From: an uncultured Caulobacterales bacterium | GTDB lineage: Bacteria > Pseudomonadota > Alphaproteobacteria > Caulobacterales > Maricaulaceae | Direction: 5' to 3' | NCBI GenBank assembly: GCA_938003545.1 | Contig: CALKXY010000004.1 | Coordinates: forward strand, 1 to 64,000 | DNA: 64,000 bases | In this document: positions 57,452 through 64,000 of the stretch, in pieces | Position numbering within the stretch: position 1 is the first letter of the stretch | Layout: each line of letters starts with the position of its first letter | Notes under the pieces: model-generated | What the model was told of the DNA's origin: nothing | The model's input: only the letters and a program-made list of their open reading frames with translations | Databases searched by the model: none | Program-made: the position numbers and the translations under genes

Positions 57452-57907
57452 ATGGCTACGACTAAGAAAACTGCGAAGAAAACAACCAAAACTGTTGAAG
57501 CTAAATCAGTGGTCCGTAAGGGCGCATTGGCTTATCTCGGTCTCTATGGTTTTGCAGCTGAGCGTGCACGTTTGCGTACAGAGCAAGTGAAAGCGATCTA
57601 CACAAAAACAACTGACGGCCTTTTCGAAGACCTCGTCGCACGCGGCGAAAAAGTAGAAGAATTTGCATTTGGTACGGCTAAAGTCGCTCAAAAGCGTGCT
57701 GTTGAAACATTCGAAACAACAACTGACAAAGTTATGTCAGTCGTCCCATTCGGTGCCAATGACCGCGTTGCCGAACTGGAAGCTGAAGTGACTGCGCTGA
57801 ACAAGAAGATCACAGCCCTATCCAAAAAAGCTGCAAAGCCACGTAAAACTGCGGGTATCAACAAGCAGGTTATGGCGACAGATAAGACGGCTCCAAAAGC
57901 GGCTTAA
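57452..57907 (+). CDS. Phasin family protein (PhaF/PhaI-like), first copy
   Basis: A 151-residue granule-surface protein. A Lys/Thr-rich N terminus (ATTKKTAKKTTKTVEAK) and C terminus (KKAAKPRKTA) flank an amphipathic central part with GALAYLGLYGFAAERA and a coiled coil VAELEAEVTALNKKITAL at about 109-126. Basic tails may bind DNA, as in PhaF. It precedes phaC but a terminator stands between. Confidence 0.75.
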   Translation: MATTKKTAKKTTKTVEAKSVVRKGALAYLGLYGFAAERARLRTEQVKAIYTKTTDGLFEDLVARGEKVEEFAFGTAKVAQKRAVETFETTTDKVMSVVPFGANDRVAELEAEVTALNKKITALSKKAAKPRKTAGINKQVMATDKTAPKAA

Positions 57908-57995
57908 GTCTAATATATATTCGACGCGCCCGTCTCTCTCTCCTCCAAACAGCAATCTCTTCCTTTTGAATGCTGTTGGGCGTGATCGAAATTTA

Positions 57996-58030
57996 ACGGC
58001 GTCTGCATTCTGTGCGGGCGTCGTTTTTTT
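57996..58030 (+). terminator. Terminator between the phasin gene and phaC
   Basis: ACGGCGTCTGC at 57996-58006 pairs with GCGGGCGTCGT at 58014-58024 (11 pairs, three G-U wobbles) across a 7-base loop, followed by seven T. It separates high-level phasin expression from the synthase. Confidence 0.85.
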
Positions 58031-58113
58031 ATGCGCAACCCGCAAGCAGACTCGACTCCTGCGCCTGTCTTACCTAGTCAGATTGATAGAAGAACAAGGG
58101 TAAGGTTCAACAT

Positions 58114-59793
58114 ATGCCAAATAAGCCAGAAAATGTCGCTCACAAAGCTGCCGAAACAACAACCGCAGTCAACGGGTTGGTCGGCTTTAGGCGCTCTGAA
58201 GTCATTAAGAGCTTTGGCCTCATGGCCGGATATGCAGCCAAACAGCCCAAACCTTTTGCCAAACATTTGAAAAAATACGCGGCAGAGATGATTGCCGTTG
58301 CCAAAGGTACGTCTGAATTGGAACCAGATCGTAAAGATCGCCGTTTCAAAGACGAAGCTTGGCAAACCAGCCCCTTTTATAAGCGCAGCATGCAAGCGTG
58401 GCTTGCGATGCGACAAGAGCTTAACGGCTGGATTACGGATTCCCGTATGCATCCAGCGGATCAATCGCGGGCAAAATTCGTGACGGATTTAATTGTTGAT
58501 GCACTGGCGCCGACGAATACGTTGGTCGGCAACCCAACGGCCATGAAGCGGTTGTTCGAAACGAATGGCGGCAGCCTCGTGAAGGGTTTGCAAAACGCTT
58601 ATAATGACCTAACAAAAAATGGCGGTATGCCCAGCCAAGTTGATGGTCGTCCGTTTAAAGTCGGTGAAAACCTCGCCGTGTCCCCTGGTGCTGTCGTCTT
58701 TCAGAATGACATGTTGGAAGTCATCCAATATTCGCCAAAAACAAAGCAGGTGTATAAAACACCGTTGATGATCATCCCGCCGCAGATCAATAAATTTTAT
58801 GCAACTGACCTCGCACCAGATAAATCCATGGTCCGATTTTTGACAAAGATGGGCTATCAAGTTTTTGCCGTATCTTGGCGAAACCCGACGCGACAGCATT
58901 CTCATTGGGGCCTCGAAAATTACGTAGAGGCTTTATTTGAAGCTTCTGACGCGGTGCGCAAAATCACGCGGTCGCCCCGCTTAAATGTGACTGGCGCCTG
59001 TTCAGGCGGCATCACATTGGCCTTGTTCCTGTCCGAATTAGCGTCGCGCGGAGATAACCGCGTGAACTGCTATACGCTTATGGTGTCCGTTTTGGACGGC
59101 AAGAAAGTTGACAGTGATGTTGGCTTGTTTGTGACTGACGCCGCGATTGAAGCGGCGCGCCGACAATCGGCGAAAAAGGGCATTCTGGCGGGCGAAGAAT
59201 TGGGTCGAGCCTTTGCGTGGATGCGTCCGAACGACCTGATTTGGAACTATGTCGTTAATAACTATTTATTGGGCCAAGATCCGCCGCCTTATGATGTGCT
59301 TTTCTGGAATAATGACACGACGAACCTTCCGGCGCAGCTTCACTCAGATTATCTTGATATTTTCCAAGACCGCCGCTTCCGCAAAGATAAAGACATCGTC
59401 TTTATGGAACATATCGTTGATTTGGAAGCTGTCACACAAGACGGGTTTATGGTTGCGGGTATAACGGATCACATCACGCCGTGGATGGCCTGTTATCGGA
59501 ATATCCGATTGTTTGGTGGCGAGATTGACTTTGTCTTATCTAACTCTGGTCATTTGCAATCCCTGCTGAACCCTCCTGGTAACCCAAAAGCAAAATATTT
59601 CACCAATATGGATCATCCACCCCGCGCTACGAAATGGCTTGAAGGGGCCGAGGCTGTGAATGAGAGCTGGTGGCTGCGGTGGAATGAGTGGTTAGCTATA
59701 CGATCTGGCGACATGAAAAACGCGCCAAAATCACTCGGAAACAAAGCCTTTCCTGCGCTATCACAAGCCCCTGGAGAATATGTGTTTACCTAA
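58114..59793 (+). CDS. phaC: Poly(3-hydroxyalkanoate) synthase
   Basis: A 559-residue polymerase. The lipase-like box GACSGG contains the catalytic Cys296; the catalytic Asp lies in the GITDHITPW motif region and the His in SGHLQSLLNPPGNPK. The N-terminal PhaC domain has PRFFxNPT-like KSFGLMAGY and FKVGENLAVSPGAVVFQND. It makes PHA from (R)-3-hydroxyacyl-CoA. Single-chain, so class I or II; substrate length cannot be read. Confidence 0.95.
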   Translation: MPNKPENVAHKAAETTTAVNGLVGFRRSEVIKSFGLMAGYAAKQPKPFAKHLKKYAAEMIAVAKGTSELEPDRKDRRFKDEAWQTSPFYKRSMQAWLAMRQELNGWITDSRMHPADQSRAKFVTDLIVDALAPTNTLVGNPTAMKRLFETNGGSLVKGLQNAYNDLTKNGGMPSQVDGRPFKVGENLAVSPGAVVFQNDMLEVIQYSPKTKQVYKTPLMIIPPQINKFYATDLAPDKSMVRFLTKMGYQVFAVSWRNPTRQHSHWGLENYVEALFEASDAVRKITRSPRLNVTGACSGGITLALFLSELASRGDNRVNCYTLMVSVLDGKKVDSDVGLFVTDAAIEAARRQSAKKGILAGEELGRAFAWMRPNDLIWNYVVNNYLLGQDPPPYDVLFWNNDTTNLPAQLHSDYLDIFQDRRFRKDKDIVFMEHIVDLEAVTQDGFMVAGITDHITPWMACYRNIRLFGGEIDFVLSNSGHLQSLLNPPGNPKAKYFTNMDHPPRATKWLEGAEAVNESWWLRWNEWLAIRSGDMKNAPKSLGNKAFPALSQAPGEYVFT

Positions 59794-59863
59794 TCCGTCC
59801 TGATAACTTCACTGTGTTAATCCTTGGCTAAGGGTTTGCGACGACCCATATAGGGTAATGAAA

Positions 59864-59887
59864 GGCATCCGGGCTGAATCGGATGCC
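59864..59887. promoter_or_regulatory. Hairpin in the phaC-phaZ gap
   Basis: GGCATCCG and CGGATGCC form a perfect 8-base stem with an 8-base loop, without a T run. It may protect or process a shared transcript. Confidence 0.45.
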
Positions 59888-59952
59888 ATCCAGAGCAGGG
59901 CTGGCCAATGTGTCAATAAGAACGTCCTGTCCTCTGGGGGAAAGACGAGACT

Positions 59953-60894
59953 ATGCCACATACACTTAAGGCGATTGACGGCCATGAAGAGCCGATTGCC
60001 AATCATTCGATACCTCGTATCTTCTTTTCGAAAGTCGGGAACCAAAAACTGCGCACTGCAATTTGGTCGGGCGTGGATAAAGGCGTTGGCAAACGCACGC
60101 CGCTTTTGTTTTTCAACGGGATTGGCGCAAACCTCGAAATCGCGCAGGCTTTTGCGGATACATTCACAGGCCGCGACATCATCACATTTGATATGCCAGG
60201 TATTGGCGGATCGCCAGACCCGACTGTACCTTATCGTCCGTGGTGGGTAGCTAAAGCCGCTAAGCAAATTCTGCTGGAAAATGGCTATGACCTCGTTGAT
60301 GTTCTCGGCGTGAGTTGGGGCGGCGGGCCCGCGCAACAATTTGCATGGCAAAACAAAGATATGACGAAGCGCCTTGTCCTTTGTGCGACGACGACAGGTG
60401 TGACGATGGTGCCGGGTAAACCCAAAGCTCTTGCTAAAATGGCGAGTCCAAAGCGGTATATAGATCGGGATTTCCTCGCGAAGAACTTTGAGACGCTTTA
60501 CGGCGATGCATCGAAAAATGTTGGCGAGTTTTCGATCAACATGATGCCGCCTTCCGTCAAAGGTTATCTTTACCAACTTATGGCGATGGCCGGATATTCT
60601 ACGCTTCCCTTCATCCGCCGCATTAAGGCGAAGACATTGGTGATCATGGGCGACAAGGATCACATTGTACCTGTCGTGAATGGCAAAATCTTAAATACTT
60701 TTTTACCGCGCTCTAAACTGCGGGTGATCAAAGGCGCAGGGCATTTGTTTCTCCTAACGCGCCGCGATGAAACGATTGAATTGATCCGCGATTTCTTCCT
60801 AGAACCGGAAGTAGCCATGCCTCATAAAGACAGCGTACAATTGCCGTCTGTCGAAGAAAGCTACATCCATTATAAAGCCAAAGCTGCGAGCTGA
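59953..60894 (+). CDS. phaZ: Intracellular PHA depolymerase (PhaZ)
   Basis: A 313-residue alpha/beta hydrolase. GVSWGG has the nucleophile Ser121; the acid lies in VIMGDKDHIVPV and the His in GAGHLF. LLFFNGIGANLE near residue 51 gives the oxyanion hole, as in medium-chain PhaZ. It recycles stored polymer. Followed at 2 bases by a second phasin gene. Confidence 0.9.
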   Translation: MPHTLKAIDGHEEPIANHSIPRIFFSKVGNQKLRTAIWSGVDKGVGKRTPLLFFNGIGANLEIAQAFADTFTGRDIITFDMPGIGGSPDPTVPYRPWWVAKAAKQILLENGYDLVDVLGVSWGGGPAQQFAWQNKDMTKRLVLCATTTGVTMVPGKPKALAKMASPKRYIDRDFLAKNFETLYGDASKNVGEFSINMMPPSVKGYLYQLMAMAGYSTLPFIRRIKAKTLVIMGDKDHIVPVVNGKILNTFLPRSKLRVIKGAGHLFLLTRRDETIELIRDFFLEPEVAMPHKDSVQLPSVEESYIHYKAKAAS

Positions 60895-60896
60895 AT

Positions 60897-61406
60897 ATGT
60901 CTAAACCTGACGATAAAGATACCATCCGCAAAATCTGGCTTGCAGGCATTGGGGCCTATGGGCGAGCCTTTGCCGAAGCCAAGGGCGCGGTTGGCAGCCT
61001 GACAGGGAAGTCGTCAGAGGTTTTTGATGAATTAGTGAATAAGGGCGAAATGCTCGAGGCCGTCGGAAAATATAAAGCTGAAGAACTGGTCGGTAAGGGC
61101 AAAGCCGTCATGGGGGATATGAAGCCTGACCTCGACATTGATGACCGCATCGCGCGCATGCGCGCACGCCTGTCAAATGTCGGCGAGAGTAACACAGACC
61201 GCCTCGCGGCGCGTGTCGATCAGATGGAAGCTAAACTCGACGCAATTTTGAAAAAATTAGATATTGGCGACGAAGCGCCATTGAATAAAGCTACACCGAA
61301 AAAACCAACAGCTAAAAAACCAACACCAAAACGCAAAACGGCGCCTAAAAAGCCGATAAAAACGGACAGAACGCCTGCTGCAAAAAAGCCGACCACGAAG
61401 ACATGA
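60897..61406 (+). CDS. Phasin family protein (PhaF/PhaI-like), second copy
   Basis: A 169-residue phasin. The N-terminal segment DTIRKIWLAGIGAYGRAFAEAKGA is the typical hydrophobic granule-binding region; a coiled coil (DRLAARVDQMEAKLDAILKKL) follows; the last 40 residues are Lys/Pro/Thr-rich (KKPTAKKPTPKRKT), like the DNA-binding tail of PhaF. Starts 2 bases after phaZ. Confidence 0.85.
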   Translation: MSKPDDKDTIRKIWLAGIGAYGRAFAEAKGAVGSLTGKSSEVFDELVNKGEMLEAVGKYKAEELVGKGKAVMGDMKPDLDIDDRIARMRARLSNVGESNTDRLAARVDQMEAKLDAILKKLDIGDEAPLNKATPKKPTAKKPTPKRKTAPKKPIKTDRTPAAKKPTTKT

Positions 61407-61410
61407 TTTT

Positions 61411-61459
61411 CTCTTCTCCTATAGGGAGAAGGAGCCCGCGTAACGGTCGGGTGAGGCGT
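61411..61459. repeat. Intergenic palindromic repeat-like element
   Basis: CTTCTCC and GGAGAAG (61413-61431) form one stem and CCCG...CGGG a second, ending GTGAGGCG. This layout, a CTCC stem then GGAGAAGG...GG(A)TGAGGC, is very common between alphaproteobacterial genes as an interspersed repeat. Only one copy is in this window. Confidence 0.45.
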
Positions 61460-61547
61460 TAATGTCGACTTATGTTCTATCCGTTTTAACTTTGGCTTTC
61501 CATTCCGCCTTTGGAGATGTTTTCCTACTGGGAAGCAGGGGGGATAT

Positions 61548-62186
61548 TTGACCCGCTCTGCAACCAAAACAAAAATCCTCGCGACGGCACTGGCTTTATT
61601 TAACAATGAGGGCGAGGCTCAAGTCTCTGCTGTAGATATTGCCTCGGTCATGGGGATGAGCCCCGGAAACCTCTATTACCATTATAAGGGCAAAGATCAG
61701 ATCATCACGGCCCTGTTTGAAGACTTTGACGCTGAAATTCGCCAAGTCCTGTCTGCCCCGCTCAATGATCCGCTCGCGATTGAAGATAATTGGATTTATC
61801 TTTATATTATATTCGAAGAGATTTTTGATTTCCGATTTTTTTACCGTAATCAAGGTGAGTTGCTTCAGCGTATTCCGGAATTACGCGGGCCTTTCTCTCG
61901 TATTTTGGCCCTCAAAGAACGCACCGTCTTCTCTCTTCTCTCAACATTGGAAGACGGCGAGAGCCTTGTCTTTGATGAGGGGGAAAAGGGCGCACTTGCA
62001 GGACGTCTGGCGCAGCATTTTACCTTTTGGCTGCAATATCATGATCTTCGATATGGCACGGCCCCCGAAAAACGCTTGATCGATCAAGGCGTCTTCATGA
62101 CCCTCATCCAAATTACGCCCTATTGGCGCAATGGCGAGGGCTATGCGGAGTTGCTGAGCGAATTTGCGAGCGGGAAGATCGACTGA
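61548..62186 (+). CDS. TetR family regulator (PhaD-like)
   Basis: A 212-residue regulator. The N-terminal HTH (about 4-50; SAVDIASVMGMSPGNLYYHYKGKDQII) is TetR-type; the rest is a ligand-binding helical domain. A TetR regulator, PhaD, controls PHA genes in pseudomonads, and the position suggests the same role. TTG start with GGGGGG upstream. Confidence 0.85.
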   Translation: MTRSATKTKILATALALFNNEGEAQVSAVDIASVMGMSPGNLYYHYKGKDQIITALFEDFDAEIRQVLSAPLNDPLAIEDNWIYLYIIFEEIFDFRFFYRNQGELLQRIPELRGPFSRILALKERTVFSLLSTLEDGESLVFDEGEKGALAGRLAQHFTFWLQYHDLRYGTAPEKRLIDQGVFMTLIQITPYWRNGEGYAELLSEFASGKID

Positions 62187-62914
62187 TGCAAGGCGTGTTT
62201 TATTGCCATGGCTTACCGGGGTCTGCGGCAGAAATTGAAACCCTTATTCCTGAAGGGGGCGATGCTCCGCATGTGCTGGCACCACTAGACTTTGATGGAT
62301 TTGATGCGGCGGCAGTGAATGCCGCAGAGGATGGTGTTCATCTGATTGGCTTTTCTTGCGGCGCAATGACGGCAATAATGATTGCGGCGACCCGCCCGAA
62401 CCTCGTGTCCAAACTCACTTTGATTGCCCCTGCAGCTCCGCTGGAACTTGGAAATTTTCTGCCTGACATGGCGGGTAAACCTGTCTTTGAAATCGCAAAA
62501 CGAGGGCGTCTGCATTTTCAAGCCTTTACAGCCATGCAACGCTTAGGTGTGGCTCTTGCACCAAAGAAGGTGGTTGATGCGATGTTCCACGGCAGCCCTG
62601 ACGCGGATATGAACTTACTTGAAGATCTTAATTTTCTGGAGACAGTAAGGCTTGGGCTAAAGCAATCTTTGGGCCGAGATAGTCGAGCTTATCGAGAGGC
62701 GATTCACACTTATGTGAATCCTTGGGCGCATCACCTCAAGGACATCAGGTGCCCCATTACACTCCATCACGGAACATTGGATAATTGGGCGCCTATTGAA
62801 ATGTCTCATGCAATTCAAAGTCAGCTGAAGTCACATGTAGACTTCATTTCGCATGAAGGTTTGGGGCATTATTCTACTTTGCACACAACTCTGCCTCGTG
62901 CGCTCCGAGGCTAG
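62186..62914 (+). CDS. Alpha/beta hydrolase
   Basis: A 242-residue alpha/beta hydrolase. The nucleophile elbow is GFSCGA (Ser at about 60), with HGLPGS as oxyanion region and HEGLGHYSTLH giving the His. The substrate is unknown; it may act on PHA-derived or acyl-CoA compounds. Start overlaps the TetR stop (TGATG), so expression is coupled. Confidence 0.8.
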   Translation: MQGVFYCHGLPGSAAEIETLIPEGGDAPHVLAPLDFDGFDAAAVNAAEDGVHLIGFSCGAMTAIMIAATRPNLVSKLTLIAPAAPLELGNFLPDMAGKPVFEIAKRGRLHFQAFTAMQRLGVALAPKKVVDAMFHGSPDADMNLLEDLNFLETVRLGLKQSLGRDSRAYREAIHTYVNPWAHHLKDIRCPITLHHGTLDNWAPIEMSHAIQSQLKSHVDFISHEGLGHYSTLHTTLPRALRG

Positions 62915-63053
62915 AGGCTGAACTCACACCTTGCTTTGTGCCTGAAATAATGGCTCGTTCAGACACCGCACATATTCCCGAGATTTGGGACGCATACCCA
63001 CAGCACGCGATTTTGCGTGTACGCGTGGGCGCGGTCTGTCAGAAAGACACATC

Positions 63054-63176
63054 ATGGCCAAAGGTAAAAGTTCCCGCAAAGAAGTGAAAAAGCCGAAAAA
63101 AGAAAAAGTCAAAACCAATGCAGCAGCAGACTCAAATAAAGCCGGCACAACGATCGCCGGAAAGAAAATGAATTAG
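63054..63176 (+). CDS. Small Lys-rich protein
   Basis: A 40-residue protein, nearly one-third lysine (KGKSSRKEVKKPKKEKVK), disordered in look. Similar KKPKK-type small proteins are often annotated as hypotheticals in alphaproteobacteria. GAAAG lies before the ATG. A strong terminator follows at once. Confidence 0.65.
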   Translation: MAKGKSSRKEVKKPKKEKVKTNAAADSNKAGTTIAGKKMN

Positions 63177-63180
63177 GTTA

Positions 63181-63209
63181 AATAAGAGGCGCATTTTGCG
63201 CCTCTTATT
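63181..63209. terminator. Strong bidirectional terminator
   Basis: AATAAGAGGCGCA, TTT, TGCGCCTCTTATT: a perfect 13-base stem. It directly follows the Lys-rich gene and faces the end of the minus-strand RHH gene. Confidence 0.75.
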
Positions 63210-63284
63210 GGTTCAACCCGAGCCCGTCGAGCTCGAAATAAAGCGTAGAGTTTAAACCTCAAAACTCAGATATGCAACTCCGCC

Positions 63285-63527
63285 CTAATGCAAACGCACC
63301 ATCAGCGCGGTTAAGAGATGTCCGACGAAAACAGCGAGTAATAATAGTCCCGCAAGTTTCCATTTTGGCAACCGCCGCGTTGTGCTGGCCGCATTTAACG
63401 TCATGTATTTTTCAACGAGACTACGGATTAAGCCGCTCACACTTTCGCCCTCTTGTTGGGCGAGTTTCGTGAGGGTTTGCTTTTCTTCTTGTGAGACTCG
63501 GATTTCAACTTTTTCAGTGCGTTTCAT
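63285..63527 (-). CDS. Ribbon-helix-helix protein with C-terminal membrane anchor
   Basis: An 80-residue protein in two parts. Residues 5-42 (KVEIRVSQEEKQTLTKLAQQ, then SVSGLIRSLVEKYM) are a CopG/Arc-type ribbon-helix-helix, normally a DNA-binding dimer. Residues 57-78 (KLAGLLLLAVFVGHLLTALMV) are one transmembrane helix. AAAGG lies 7 bases from the ATG. A DNA-binding RHH tied to the membrane is unusual; see findings. Confidence 0.75.
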   Translation of the reverse strand: MKRTEKVEIRVSQEEKQTLTKLAQQEGESVSGLIRSLVEKYMTLNAASTTRRLPKWKLAGLLLLAVFVGHLLTALMVRLH

Positions 63528-64000
63528 GAGTGTGCCTTTCGTGTTGAGGCGATAGCTGTGCGCTGGCCATGAAATTCACAAGCCATTTCGTGTCAGGATA
63601 GGCCATGTTTCGTGTCATGACAGATGGGATATTGGGTCGGGTTTGAAGGTGACGCATTAGGTTTTGAATTAAATCCTTGTTTTGTAAAAATAATAATCTT
63701 TCTACTTCAATGCTATACTATGAAAACCAAGAGAATGATCCTTGGTCCCAAAACCTATGATACGGTACACAGGTTCTTTCGGACACGGGACAGGTGAGAC
63801 GTCGCTTGCTGGTATCGGAGGACGGTGGGGTTGAGCGTTTGGCTTTGACAGGCTGGAGTGTGCCGGACCTTTTGCGATGAGAGTTGACCGCTGGGCGTCA
63901 ACCGGGGCCTTGGGATTTACACCCTGAGTGTCTGACCGGTACGCTCAACTGCGGGACCCCCAACCGTTGCATCAAAAACCATTGCCGCGTGGTATGCACA
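63528..64000. other. Right end: A+T-rich promoter-like stretch, then structured G+C-richer sequence
   Basis: No confident gene. An A+T-rich stretch with a TATACT box near 63713-63718 leads into a 25-codon frame from 63720 (MKTKRMILGPKTYDTVHRFF...), then G+C-richer sequence with nested dyads: GTTGAGCGT (from 63832) with ACGCTCAAC (to 63948), and GTTGAC...GTCAAC inside. It may encode a structured RNA or the edge of a mobile element cut by the window. Confidence 0.35.

Noticed and set aside
63832-63948. GTTGAGC and GCTCAAC as integron attC core sites
   Set aside because: They fit GTTRRRY and RYYYAAC but in the order found between two attC sites, without matching partner sites on either side and without an integrase.

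Overview
The window reads as chromosomal core sequence of a free-living, Gram-negative, aerobic alphaproteobacterium of roughly 50% G+C. The lineage markers are a CcrM-type GANTC adenine methyltransferase, the alphaproteobacterial cox gene order (ctaC-ctaD, then ctaB-small protein-ctaG-ctaE-DUF983-SURF1), an ATP synthase F0 operon with separate b and b' subunits, a split glycine decarboxylase (gcvPA/gcvPB), DciA next to SMC, and a polyhydroxyalkanoate locus. The moderate G+C and this gene set would fit a marine, Caulobacter-like group (Maricaulales/Hyphomonadales), but that placement is inference. I see no rRNA, tRNA, CRISPR array, prophage or recognisable insertion sequence.

Layout. 0.2-2.8 kb: a pirin/azoreductase operon with a hidden 51-aa membrane protein, divergent from a LysR regulator. 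2.9-3.7 kb: an orphan HEPN-like protein. 3.9-12 kb: two lipoproteins (one a large metalloprotease), a GFA protein, a HAD hydrolase, MaoC hydratase, RibF, a TerB-like protein, a small secreted protease and an exported amidohydrolase. 12-21 kb: purD, gshA, a TonB-dependent receptor, a POT peptide transporter, DUF937 and TldD. 21.3-28.5 kb: the aa3 cytochrome c oxidase structural and assembly genes. 28.5-36.2 kb: YqgE, a peroxiredoxin, an SPFH/NfeD pair, RNase HI, IspH and ArgS. 36.3-41.3 kb: a tandem glycine riboswitch followed by the glycine cleavage operon. 42.2-44.8 kb: the F0 operon. 45-50.5 kb: smc, two DsbA-like proteins and dciA, divergent from mutY. 52.2-53.4 kb: ccrM, with two GANTC sites in its leader. 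54.3-56.2 kb: a CsoR-controlled metal-handling cluster. 56.3-62.9 kb: a PiT transporter, then the PHA locus (phasin, phaC, phaZ, second phasin, TetR regulator, hydrolase). 63-64 kb: a small Lys-rich protein, a membrane-anchored ribbon-helix-helix protein, and an unexplained structured right end.

How the genes work together. Most of the window is central aerobic physiology: respiration (cox plus F0), one-carbon and glycine metabolism under riboswitch control, carbon storage (PHA), redox protection (gshA, peroxiredoxin, DsbA-like proteins) and cell-cycle or chromosome functions (ccrM, smc, dciA). The accessory signals that stand out are the CsoR cluster with a near-perfect G-tract operator, the HEPN singleton with a palindrome in its promoter, the RHH protein with a C-terminal membrane anchor, several very small membrane proteins embedded in operons, and the structured sequence at the right end. 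I did not find a clear multi-gene system of a wholly new type.
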